From Mesostigma viride (taxonomy: Eukaryota; Streptophyta; Mesostigmatophyceae; Mesostigmatales; Mesostigmataceae), in contig RPFO01000003.1 in the NCBI GenBank assembly GCA_009746045.1, positions 1,419,969-1,483,968 of the forward strand: a DNA stretch of 64,000 nt, written 5' to 3'. Made by a program: the position numbers and the translations under genes. Below are positions 22,488 through 32,338 of this stretch, piece after piece. Positions within the stretch are counted from its first letter, which is position 1; the number at the start of each line of letters is the position of its first letter. The notes under the pieces were generated by a model. The model was not told where the DNA came from, made no database searches, and saw only the letters and a program-made list of their open reading frames with translations.

Positions 22488-24506
22488 TAATTAATTAACT
22501 AAAATCATACCTCCGTTGGGAGCATATGTAACACATAGCCCTGAGAAAGGGGCATCTATGGGTTTGTAATACAATCAGGGCGACAACCTGCAGGTGGAGG
22601 ATGTACAACTATCACCTGCTCTGGGTGCACAAGGTGCACCTGCACCGCCATGATGGTTCATGCCTCCTTAACAAGCACAAGCACCCAGGGGGCGGCTTAA
22701 GGAGAGGGCCTAGAAGGCCTGCATGACATATGGGGTGGAAGGTATGTGGCTAGGCTATAGCTGGTGTACACATGGCATCTCAGCAGAGAGTAACTCCCTG
22801 CATAGGCATAGCATGGCTAAATTCTTAATGCATCATCCATGGGAGGTCCCGTTGTAGGCAGGGCGTAGCTAAATACTGAAAGCATCATCCATGGGGGCCA
22901 TTATGGGCGCACATGCGCGTGGGCCACTTGCAAAGGCTAAGCCTGTCTAATCTACACTACTGGTATATTCCCTAGTCTGGGGTGGCAGGAGGGGCCTGCC
23001 AGGGCTTGTGGTCAACGTGGATGACCGCCCCCCTCCAGTATACCGGCTTCCCCCCTGCACGCTGCCGGAGCTGAAGGTAGGTCGGCCATAGCTCGCGTCG
23101 CCGCTGTTGCTGGGCCAGGGTCAAGTCGTCGTCCAGCGTGAAGCGAGTCTCCGAGAGCTTCTTGCGGCATTTAAGGAACGCCAGCTTGTCCGCCATGTAC
23201 TTGGGTTAAAGGTGAGGAGCACGGGTGCCGCCGGGCCAGCCTTCCCCCGCGCGCGGGGGAGGCGGACAGCCGACATGTCCAGCTCACCAGTGAGTTGCAT
23301 GGGGGCAAGAATGGCGCGCTTAAATGCCTCAAGGAGGCTCGTGGAGGTCTCACCTGCCGGCTGGTCGAAGTGCTTGGCGATGACATTGTGGCATGGCTGC
23401 GCTTGTCGAGCTCGGCCGCCTCGCGAAGGTCGAGGGCTTGTTGCTTGAGTTGTGCCGTGATGGTGGAGGTGGTGGAGGTGGTGTGTTGCTTAAGCAAGTC
23501 CGCCCGGGTGGAGGGAGCATCGCCGGCCGGGCCATGCAGCAGGCGCCGGCTGGGCGGCGATGTCCTTCACCGCCTGGGCGGTGAGGCCGGCGGTGTCATG
23601 CAAGCACTCAAGGGAGGTGGCGGTGGCTTGAAGGCGTTGGTCGAGGTCGACGAGCTGGGCGGTGATGTCGGCAGTGGAGGCGGAAATGGCAGTGGAGGTG
23701 GAGGCGGCGGCGGTGGAAATGTGAGGAAGTTCAGTAGCCAGCGTGCCACCGATGGCTGCTACGTCGGCAGCAAGGGGGGTCACGTGCTGCTGAAAGGCTT
23801 CTGTGAGGATGGAACGAAGTGTGGGGGCGGAGATGGATGAAGCCCAGATCTCGCCGTCGGAGCGCTGGAGAAGGGAGTTGAGGATTGCGTGCTGGAGTTC
23901 GGGGCGCCGGTGCACCCGGGCAGCAGGGTGAGGTGTCGCCAGAGGCGGCCGTCCGGGAGGATGAGGCGATTGTTGTCGTGGAGATGGAGGGACAGGTCGT
24001 AAAGCGAAGCGTAGTCCCCGAAGAAGATGCATCGCAGAGCATCGGTCGGAGACGGGTGGGCCCAGTCGTAATCTTCGACCTTGAAAGGCCGGGGCCGAAA
24101 GCTCGGTTCTGAGGGGCGTGACGACCCTCCTGTTTTGTCGGCTGAGCGGGTGCGCTTGGGGTCAGGCGATGCAGATGGCCATGCAGGCGTTAAGCCCGGG
24201 AGGTTGCTGGACGACCACCAGTGCACGACTAGTGTCACCGCTGCCAGCCGGACCTGATGGCGAAGCTGCAGCCTGAGCTGCAGACGTATTTTCATTGCCG
24301 AGCGCAGCCGCCAGGCTGCGTTGCGTCGAGGCGCGTTTGTTCGCCATATATTGCGTAATAGCGTCGGAAAATTACATCAGCATGTGCGTCTTAGAAAGAC
24401 GAAGCGATTGTGATATTCACGGCTAAATTCGGTGCTCAAACGTGAAAGTTATGAGCTCCGACAGCCATGGCTACCTTGTGGCCGGAATTCCGTGAGAAGA
24501 TACAAT
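22488..24506 (-). mobile_element. Element A1: full-length ORF1-only LINE-like retroelement
   Basis: The element is flanked by the 11-bp direct repeat CATGATCGAAT (22477-22487 and 24507-24517). On the minus strand it has a 5' UTR of about 160 nt, an ORF1-like gene, a 3' UTR of about 440 nt, a terminal hairpin and an (AATT)n tail. Its total of 2019 bp has no room for a reverse transcriptase. Two relatives lie at 26412 and 28142. Retrotransposition is inferred from the variable-length duplication and 3' microsatellite tail. Confidence 0.85.
22972..24347 (-). pseudogene. ORF1-like protein of element A1, frameshifted
   Basis: Reading starts at ATG 24347 (MANKRASTQRSLAAALGNEN) and ends at TAG 22974, but it needs at least two frame changes, so the copy is dead. 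The N-terminal part is Ala/Ser/Pro-rich, then comes a conserved block (FKVEDYDWAHPSPTDALRCI), a long helical Thr/Ala-rich middle that may be a coiled coil, and a C-terminal region ending DKLAFLKCRKKLSETRF then LTLAQQQRRRELWP. That C-terminus fits the RRM plus C-terminal domain of L1-type ORF1 RNA-binding proteins. It would package element RNA. Confidence 0.7.
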
Positions 24507-24517
24507 CATGATCGAAT

Positions 24518-25079
24518 GATCTATATGTGCGCCTTTACCCAACGAAGACATTGGACCGACATGCGGCGATCGATCCAGGAATAGTTTTCTCTATGCATAG
24601 AAAACTTTGTTTTCTCTTGTATTGTCCGCGCACCTAGTTCAGTGACAGTCTGACTTGGATTCTAATCTATCAAGTACACCACCAAGCGCATGCAGTTCCT
24701 ATCTGACAATTAAGTGAGTACCAGTATGACATAAGGCCCTAATCAGTGCTAATAGGGCCCTAATCAGTGCTATTTCTTAATTAATTAACCCAACATGGCC
24801 CTAATCAGTAATATGGCCCAAATCAGTACCTAGTGATTATATTAAGTTAGTGCTCAAATATTATGTTCAAAATAAAATCTACCTTGATGAAGCGGTAGGC
24901 CAGTAGGCTCTGCTGCTTCAATCGCGGGGCGGGGGGCTCGTTTGAAGACTCCCCCATATTGGACGACGAAACGGGGGGAGGGAAAGATAGTCCAATGGCG
25001 GACTGCTGCGGACAGTCAACAACCATCGGAAGCGACACTATAGCTATGATTTAATACCGGCCATTAATTCTAGAATTCA
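24518..25079. other. Unassigned AT-rich sequence
   Basis: There is a short repeat of gccctaatcagt at about 24735-24825 and a TTAATTAATTAA run near 24778, possibly a lost retroelement tail. A minus-strand frame of 63 codons at 24847-25038 has no recognisable motif. No gene is supported. Confidence 0.4.
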
Positions 25080-25370
25080 AAATTCAACGCGTTCTCAATC
25101 TGGCGCGACGCGGCGCGGCGCGGCAAGCGCGGCGCTCCACTTCATCTAGCTGCACCGCGGCCTGCAGCCAGAAACAGGTGTAGCGCCTCCCGTTTTTCAT
25201 ACTTTATACGGGGTAAATTGAAGTATTATTTTAGCACTTTTCGGGGGGTCATTCGAAAAGATTTATTCGCAAATTGATAGCCACTACGGTATATGCGGCT
25301 CCTTCTCAGGGATATGTGCTACATGTGCTCCCAACGGAGATATGTTCCAATTTATTAGTTTAATTTTATA
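25080..25370 (+). mobile_element. 5'-truncated LINE 3' end
   Basis: The segment ends with ccttctcagggatatgtgct, the hairpin at 25321-25345 and an AT-rich tail, the same 3' terminus as elements A2, A3 and the YADD LINE. The left border is not visible and is set only approximately. Confidence 0.55.
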
Positions 25371-25397
25371 ATGTGCACAGCAGGAAGAAAGGGCAGA

Positions 25398-25714
25398 GCT
25401 AGTAGCATCCTTTCTAGGCCTCTCCGTGATTTGGAAGAAGATGATGGACAAGCTAGTGGGCCCAGGTCATAGAGGACAACGAGCCCCCCCCAGCTGTGGG
25501 GAAGCGCCCGCGTGTGCAAGCCCGTGGGAGGCACGCCAGTGCTGTATAGACAGATGTTGTAGTTAGTAATGCTGTTAGATAGATGTCGTAGGTAGCTGCT
25601 GTACATAGCTTAGACTGGTAGGACTGTTTGCACCCACCTATCCATCCATCGGGGTTTATGCTCCGTGACTCCCCAACGGGAGCACGAGTCTAATTAATTA
25701 ATTAATTAATTACC
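25398..25714 (+). mobile_element. LINE 3' fragment with hairpin and (AATT)n tail
   Basis: Near 25468-25545 a short frame ends in PPPAVGKRPRVQARGRHASAV and a stop, similar in position and composition to the C-terminus of the YADD LINE at 43744. A 3' UTR follows, then the second hairpin type (CTCCC-CAAC-GGGAG at about 25668-25688) and four AATT units. It interrupts a family-B-like 3' UTR whose two halves flank it. Confidence 0.55.
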
Positions 25715-26270
25715 CCCTTTCTCCTTCATGCCAGAGGCATGCCACAGCAGCAATCGGACACGATAGACGATCTGGCAAATTCTGTGGGTGCAATAAGACC
25801 CGTGTGAGCATACCATGGCCAGCAAGGATCGAGCGTGGGCAAGCAAGCGGAGCATAGTGCTCGAGGGCGTAGAATTGCTGGCTGTACTAATCACTAAGCT
25901 AACTAAGCTAGGCTATTCTGATTTTCTGATTTGGCAGGCCGCAAAGGTGAAAACCATTTGCGTTCAGTGCTGGTCCGCGGAAAACGCGATCTGCAAATGA
26001 ATCCAGGCCAGAATCGAACTGGGGACCTCTCGCACCAATTTTGCTGACTACAGGACGGACGTCTCCGGTGCAGGCTATGGCTGGACGTGTACCGTGCGTG
26101 CATGACTAGGTATGACGCACGTGACTATGGGTATGGTCCCTATGGTGGCAAGGCTAGGCGTCGGATCTAGGCATCCATGGCTGCATGGGCATGGCGGCAG
26201 TGACTTCCAATGACATCCTCCTTGATATACCCTAATCCTTCCACAACGTTGGATCGCCATGCGTCCAGGA
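25715..26270 (-). mobile_element. Family-B-like 3' UTR fragment
   Basis: Blocks match the 3' UTR of element B in the same relative order: ctccttcatgccagaggcat, gtgggtgcaataagacc, tgagcataccat, and ggcggcagtgac near the end (compare 41500-41800). The orientation follows from element B, which lies on the minus strand. No coding part remains here. Confidence 0.6.
26008..26062 (-). other. tRNA-like B-box segment
   Basis: On the minus strand the sequence reads GGTCCCCAGTTCGATTCTGG, close to a tRNA T-arm and RNA polymerase III B box (GGTTCGANNCC). I could not fold a complete cloverleaf, and the acceptor ends do not pair. It may be a decayed tRNA-derived SINE or chance. Confidence 0.3.
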
Positions 26271-26577
26271 AATAATAGTTGTCTCACTTAGTACTGCCTG
26301 AGAGTACATTCTTGAAATGAACCCATGCGCAGCTTCACAGAAGTCTAAATAAACTGCTTTACAGCTGGAAATTTAGTAGTTTGAAATTTAACTAGTGTAC
26401 ATATCAAGGAGGCGGCCACGGGGGGTGGAGCCACGCGCCACGAGGTAGCCATGGCTGACGGCGGAGCTCATAACTTTCACGTTTGAGCACCGAATTTAGT
26501 CGTGAATATCACAATCGCTTCGTCTTACTAAGACGCACATGCTGATATAATTTTCCGACGCTATTACGCAATATACG

Positions 26578-27959
26578 ATGAGCAAACGCCCATCGACGCA
26601 ACGCAGCCTGACGGCTGCGCTCGGCAATAAAAATACGTCTGCAGCTCAGGCTGCAGCTTCGCCGTCAGGTCCGGCAGGCAGCGGTGACACTAGTCGTGCA
26701 CTGGTGGTCGCCCAGCAACCTTCCGGGCTCAATGCCTCGCCATCGGCATCGCCTGACCCTAAACGCAGCCGCCCAGCCGACAACACAGGAGGGTTTTCAC
26801 GCCCCAGAGAACCGCGCTTTCGGCCTGAACCTTTCAAGGTCGATGATCACGACTGGACCAACATGTCCCCGGTAACTGCCCTGTGTTGCATCTTCTACGG
26901 GGACTACGCTTCGCTTTATGACCTGTGCCTCCATCTCTACGACATCAATCGCCTCATTAGCTCGGACGGCAGCTGGTGGCATAACATCAGCGTGCTGGAC
27001 GGGTGCAAGTTACCGCGCCTTCCTCCAACACATGCACCATCCTCAACTCCCTTCTCATGCGCTCTGACGGCGAGATCTGGGCTCCATCCATCTCCGCCTC
27101 CACACTCCGTTCCATCCTCACGGAAGCCTTTCAGCAGCACGTGACCCCCCTTGCTGCTGACGTCGCGGCAATGGGTGGTCCGCTGGCTGCTGAACTTCCT
27201 CACCTCACCGCCACCTCCACTGCCATTTCCGCCTCCACTGCCGACATCAAAGCCCAGCTCCTCGACCTCGACCAACGCCTTCATGCAAGCCACCGCCAAT
27301 GCCCTTGAGAGCTTGCATGACACCGCCGGCCTCACCGCCCATGCAGGCGGTGAAGGACATCGCCGCCCAGCCGGCGCCTGCTGGCCCGGCCGGCGATGCT
27401 CCCTCCACCTGGGCGGACTTGCTTAAGCAGCACACCACCTCCACCACCTCCACCATCTCGGCACAACTCAAGCAACAAGCCCTCGACCTTCGTGAGGAAG
27501 CCGACATCGCCCGGCGCAGTCACAATGTCATCGTCAAGCACTTCGACCAGCCGGCAGGTGAGACCTCCACGAGCCTTCTTGAGGCATTTAAGCGCGCCAT
27601 TTTCGCCCCCATGTCACTCACTGGTGAGCTGGACATGTCGGCTGTCCGCCTCCCCCGCGCGCGGGGGAAGGCTGGCCCGGCGGCACCCGTGCTCCTCACC
27701 TTTAACCCAAGTACATGGCGGACAAGCTGGCGTTCCTTAAATGCCGCAAGAAGCTCTCGGAGACTCGCTTCACGCTGGACCGGACGACTTGCATGACCCT
27801 GGCCCAGCAACAGCGGCGACGCGAGCTATGGCCAACCTACCTTCAGCTCCGGCAGATCGAGCGCAAGGGGGAGGAAGCCGGTATACTGGAGGGGGACGGT
27901 CATCCACTGACGTTGACCACAAGCCCTGGCAGCCCGGCCCTCCTGCCACCTCAGACTAG
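26578..27959 (+). pseudogene. ORF1-like protein of element A2, frameshifted
   Basis: The ATG at 26578 opens MSKRPSTQRSLTAALGNKN, close to A1. The first frame runs to 27144, but from about 27000 the homologous reading moves to other frames, and again near 27290, 27705 and 27790; the family stop TAG is at 27957. The recovered order is the same as in A1: a Pro/Ser-rich start, FKVDDHDWTNMSPVTALCCI, a helical middle, an RRM-like part (DLREEADIARRSHNVIVKHF) and QQQRRRELWPTYLQL. No reverse transcriptase follows. Confidence 0.7.
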
Positions 27960-28141
27960 GAATATATATACCAGTAGTGTAGATTAGTAAGGCTTAATAG
28001 CCTAGCATGTGGCCCCCGCGCATGTGCGCCCATAATGGCCTCCATGGATGATGCCTTCAACATTTAGCCATGCTTTGTCTATAATGGACATGGGACCCCC
28101 ATGGATGTTGCATTAAGAATTTAGCCATGCTATGCCTATGC

Positions 28142-28833
28142 GGCCATTTCCGCCTCCACTGCCGACATCAAAGCCCAGCTCCTCGACCTCGACCAACGCC
28201 TTCAAGCCACCGCCAACGCCCTTGAGAGCTTGCATGACACCGCCGGCCTCACCGCCCGGCCAGGCGGTGAAGGACATCGCCGCCCAGCCGGCGCCTGCTG
28301 GCTCGGCCGGCGATGCTCCCTCCACCTGGGCGGACTTGCTTAAGCAGCACACCACCTCCACCACCTCCACCATCTCGGCACAACTCAAGCAACAAGCCCT
28401 CGACCTTCGCGAGGAAGCCGACATCGCCCGGCGCAGCCACAATGTCATCGTCAAGCACTTCGACCAGCAGGCAGGTGAGACCTCCACGAGCCTTCTTGAG
28501 GCATTTAAGCGCGCCATTCTTGCCCCCATGTTACTCACTGGTGAGCTGGACATGTCGGCTGTCCGCCTCCCCCGCGCGCGGGGGAAGGCTGGCCCGGCCC
28601 CCGTGCTCCTCACCTTTAAGTACATGGCGGACAAGCTGGCCGCAAGAAGCTCTCGGAGACTCGCTTCACGCTGGACGACGACTTGACCCTGGCCCAGCAA
28701 CAACGGCGACGCGAGCTATGGCCGACCTACCTTCAGCTCCGGCAGAGCGCAAGGGGGAAGCCGGTATACTGGAGGGGGGCGGTCATCCACGTTGACCACA
28801 AGCCCTGGCAGCCCCCTCCTGCCACCTCAGACT
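28142..28833 (+). pseudogene. C-terminal half of ORF1-like protein in A3
   Basis: A frame of 184 codons retains the coiled middle and the RRM-like part (NVIVKHFDQQAGETSTSLLE, then ELDMSAVRLPRARGK). Small deletions near 28600 and 28640 compared with A1 and A2 throw the C-terminal domain out of frame. It is a dead 5'-truncated copy. Confidence 0.65.
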
Positions 28834-28845
28834 AGGAATATATAT

Positions 28846-31083
28846 TAAAAATATAATTACTTACAGCAGAGTGAAATCACTCAAACCAAAGCAAACGCCC
28901 AGCTATAAACCTATATACAGAGCCATGTCAAAGCTCTATACTACGATAAGACCAATGGAAACGCCTAACGGGAGGAACCTAATAGCCCTGCTGCACCGCA
29001 AAATCAGCCCGCGTACGGCGGAGCATGATGTCAGCCATGGCCCGAGTCACGGCGCCACCGACAAGCGCTGACGCCAATATGACGTCCAGGTCCGCGCCGA
29101 CCATGGGGCCCGCTGGCCCTCCAGGTCCAGCCGGTCCTCCCGGAGCCGGCAACACTCCTTGAAGAAGGCGGAGGTCAGGGGCCCCATGGCCCCAAACTCC
29201 TCCAGGACAAAGGGCACCACACGATGGTGCCCGACGTCGCCGTAGGCCAGGAGCTTGGCCCGCTCCGCCCGGTCCGCCGTGTAACCTGCCGTGAGGGAGG
29301 CCCCAGCCACGTGGCTAAGAGCCAAGGGCCGCGCCACCGAAACGTCAATAAGCAGATGCCGGCCACCCCCCTCAAAGTCCAGCACCACGATGTCAGGCCG
29401 GTGGTTGGGGGAATAGAAGGCAGCGCCATCCGCATCCTCGGACCGGATGTTCGCGTGGGGGAAAACCGACCGAATCATGGCGAGCACCACCGTCAGGAGG
29501 ACAGTGTGCAAATACAAATACCAATTGATTCTGATTCTGTTGGCCCCCCATGCAGGCAAGGTAGTGAGTCCCCGTGGGATCCAGCGGCTGCCCACAGCTA
29601 CCACAAGGCCGCCCGGCCGGAACAAGAGGCTGCGGGGCAAATAGCTGCATGGTGCCGGAGCGCCACCGAGTAGTGGCTGGAAGCCAAGGCGAATGGGGGG
29701 TCCATGGGAAGAGCACGAAGGTACGCCGAGCCCACACTCCGCAAGGAAAGCGAGAACAGCCACGCACGTCCCTGGGCGTTGAGGTCCGCGAAAAGAGCAA
29801 TCCAATCAGCCGTGTGCAGAATACCCGCGTAGGTTTTCTGGTGTTTATCGATGACGCGAGCAGGGAATGCGGCGGGAGATTGAACGGAGGCGACCGAGGG
29901 AGTGCCGCGAGGGAGGTGGCGCTGTACCGCCTGAGCGGCACGGACGGGAGAACAGGCCTGCTGGATCTCAGCATAGGCCTCCTGGATGGCGGTGACGAAG
30001 GGCAAAGGGCTGCTGGGGTCCAGGAGGTCAGGCGCTGCCGTTGCCAAAAGGGGCAGGAGCCGGCAGCTTTCCGCCCACGACTGAGCGACGGAGCCCAAAA
30101 ATGCTGCTGGGGCCAGCCGGGCGGCACGAGTCAGACCGCAGCCACCCATCCGTGCAGGCAGGGAGGCAATGCGAATAGCATGTGGCGGGAGGTCGGGGCC
30201 CGGGACCAGCTGCGCCAAGGCCGACTGGATGCGTTCGTCGTGGCCCTCGGCGGCCAGCCGGACCTGAGCCGGAAGAGCGCCCCGGAGCCAGTGAACGACG
30301 CGAGGGTGAGCGCAAAACCACAGAAGCAGACCCTTGGTCTGCGAATCATGAAGGCGCGCAATCAAGGGCAGTACCTCAGTGCGTGCCTCGAGGGCGGCCC
30401 GCAGAGCATCGATGACAAACGCGGGGTCGCCAACCGGAACGCCAAGGACATCCAACCCATGGAGGCGCTCGTCCCGGCCCAAGAGCTGGGGCGGAAAGCC
30501 GGAGCAATCACCTTGGGGCGAGTACACCGCGCACTTGGCCAGGGTCAACTGGAGGTTGATGGCGGCCACCGCGGTCTGCAGTGCCAGCAGAGCCGCGGTG
30601 GTGTCCGGCACAGGGCCCAGAAGGTAGATATCATCCAAGTAGGCCTGAATAGCGACCGCCGGGTGGGCAGCATGGACCGCTTGGAGGCAACCCTGAAGGG
30701 GGGCGGCAAAGTACAGGGGTCCAAGGGCCGGGTCCCCTTGCTGGGTGCCCGACCGCGACAGCAGGCCGCCGCGAGTGCCGTCCTCCATGATGTGAACCAG
30801 TTGGCCGGGCTGGCCGTAGCACACGGCTGTCCAAGCGTACAAGTCCTCGAAGGACTCCATGACGGCCGCAAACATGCTGGCGCGGGACAGACTGTTGAAC
30901 GCGTTGTGGCAGTCGACCTTGACGACAGCGTGGGTGGGGTGGGCCTCGAGGTAGGCCTGCACCGAATGGATGAGGATATCCGCCCCGCCTGGAGTCGTCC
31001 GGTCACCCCCAGCTGGGCCGCCACCGAGGTCTCACCCGCTGCGAGGGGCGGGCAGAAAAAGGCACGGAGCTCGGGCGCCTTTT
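28846..31083 (-). mobile_element. R2-like LINE (restriction-like endonuclease type), 5' truncated
   Basis: The 16-bp duplication GACTAGGAATATATAT occurs at 28830-28845 and 31084-31099, and an intact version of this site is present in A2. On the minus strand the copy begins at the start of the reverse transcriptase domain and ends with a 3' UTR and AT-rich tail. A second 3' fragment of the same family is at 46921-47182. Confidence 0.85.
29047..31030 (-). pseudogene. Reverse transcriptase-endonuclease of R2-like LINE, frameshifted
   Basis: Reading on the minus strand: VVKVDCHNAFNSLSR (RT motif A), SGTQQGDPALGP (motif B), AYLDDIYLLG (motif C, YLDD), then GGCGLTRAARLAPAAFLGS and a thumb region to about 29600. 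A different frame has the C-x2-C...H-x4-C finger (CGSCG...THYLAC). A third has the endonuclease block RPDIVVLDFEGG...LLIDVSV, a PD...D pattern of the restriction-like nuclease. An insertion of short gattct-like repeats near 29510-29545 disrupts the stretch between finger and nuclease. The enzyme would nick the target and copy element RNA in the nucleus. This copy is inactive. Confidence 0.75.
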
Positions 31084-32338
31084 GACTAGGAATATATATA
31101 CCAGTAGTGTAGATTAGTAAGGCTTAGCCTAGCATGTGGCCCACGCGCATGTGCGCCCATAATGGCCCCCATGGATGATGCCTTCAACATTTAGCCATGC
31201 TTTGTCTATAATGGGACCCCCATGGATGTTGCATTAAGAATTTAGCCATGCTATGCCATGCAGAGAGATGCTCTCTGTCGAGAAGCCATGCCCTAGCCCT
31301 TGTATAGCCATGATGATCTTCCTCCCCCGTGCCAGGATCCCCCCCTTAGGCGGGTTGAACCTGAGACAGCATGGTGGTGCCGGTGCCCTTGCGGCACCTA
31401 GAGCAAGTGTTGCTTACATTCCCACCCTTGCATGAAGTAGCCTAGGATGTATTTAAAGCCATATGCCCCTTCTCAGGGATATGTGCTACATTGACTCCCA
31501 ACGGAGTGATGTTGATAATTAATTAATTAATTAATTAATGCCTATGCAGAGAGATGCTCTCTGCCAAGAAGCCATGCCCTATAGCCCTTGTATAGCCATG
31601 ATGGTCTTCCTCCCCCGTGCCAGGATCCCCCCCTTAGGCGGGTTGAACCTGAGACAGCATGGTGGTGCCGGTGCCCTTGTGCACCTAGAGCAAGGGTAGC
31701 TTACATTCCCACCCTTGCATGAAGTAGCCTAGGATGTATTAAAAGCCATATGCCCCTTCTCAGGGATATGTGCTACATTGACTCCCAACGGAGTGATGTT
31801 CCTAATTAATTAATTAATTAATTAATTAATTAATTAATTAATTAATTAATTAATATCAAGGAGACAACCAGCGCATGCCAGAAACCGGGAGAATCCGGAC
31901 CATGGTAGCTTGAGCCTGCCGAAGTGCCGATATCTTTTCCGCGTTTTCGAGTCGTTCAGGATGATGAATATGAATGGAGATGGAAATGTGTAGCCTTGTG
32001 CATTGAAATTATGGCTGGCTTACGTGTATGCCCCATTTACCATTCCTCCTTCACCACGGGGTGTGGCTTAAGGTTGTGTCCTGTCCCCATATCTGTTCAT
32101 TATTGTCGTGGATCATGTCATGCGCCGGGCACGTGCGCGCTTTACTGCTCTTAAGGGGTTCGAGCCCGGCTTGGACATCCTTAACGTGTGCGAACACGGA
32201 GGCGTTGACCCGGGCTACCGCCTATCCGACCTGATTTATGCGGATGACACCACCCTCATCGCGCGCCCCGAGCATGCACATTCAGCAGACCTGGCTGGAC
32301 TGTCTGGGCTTGGAGGCGCGGGCGGTGGGGTTGGAGAT

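Larger units (their letters stand above)
28142..31538 (+). mobile_element. Element A3: 5'-truncated family A copy inserted in A2
   Basis: The duplication ATGCCTATGC (28132-28141 and 31539-31548) brackets this copy within the A2 3' UTR. It starts in the middle of ORF1 and keeps the C-terminal half, 3' UTR, hairpin (31488-31512) and (AATT)n tail. Loss of the 5' end is typical of target-primed reverse transcription. An R2-like LINE later entered it at 28846-31083. Confidence 0.8.
26412..31852 (+). mobile_element. Element A2: ORF1-only LINE-like element, split by A3
   Basis: Flanked by the 11-bp repeat ATATCAAGGAG (26401-26411 and 31853-31863). Its own sequence is 26412-28141 plus 31549-31852, about 2.03 kb, the same size as A1. 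It has a 5' UTR of 166 nt, an ORF1-like gene, a 3' UTR, the terminal hairpin (31776-31800) and a long (TTAA)n tail (31801-31854). Element A3 lies inside its 3' UTR. The 5' region shared with A1 and B (GGCTG-x-CGGAG near the start) marks it as full length. Confidence 0.85.

Noticed and set aside
26008-26062. A complete tRNA gene on the minus strand
   Set aside because: Only the T-arm-like B box is recognisable; acceptor and anticodon stems do not form.
29574-31085. Plus-strand frame of 503 codons
   Set aside because: It is antisense to the reverse transcriptase of the R2-like LINE, where motifs are read on the minus strand.
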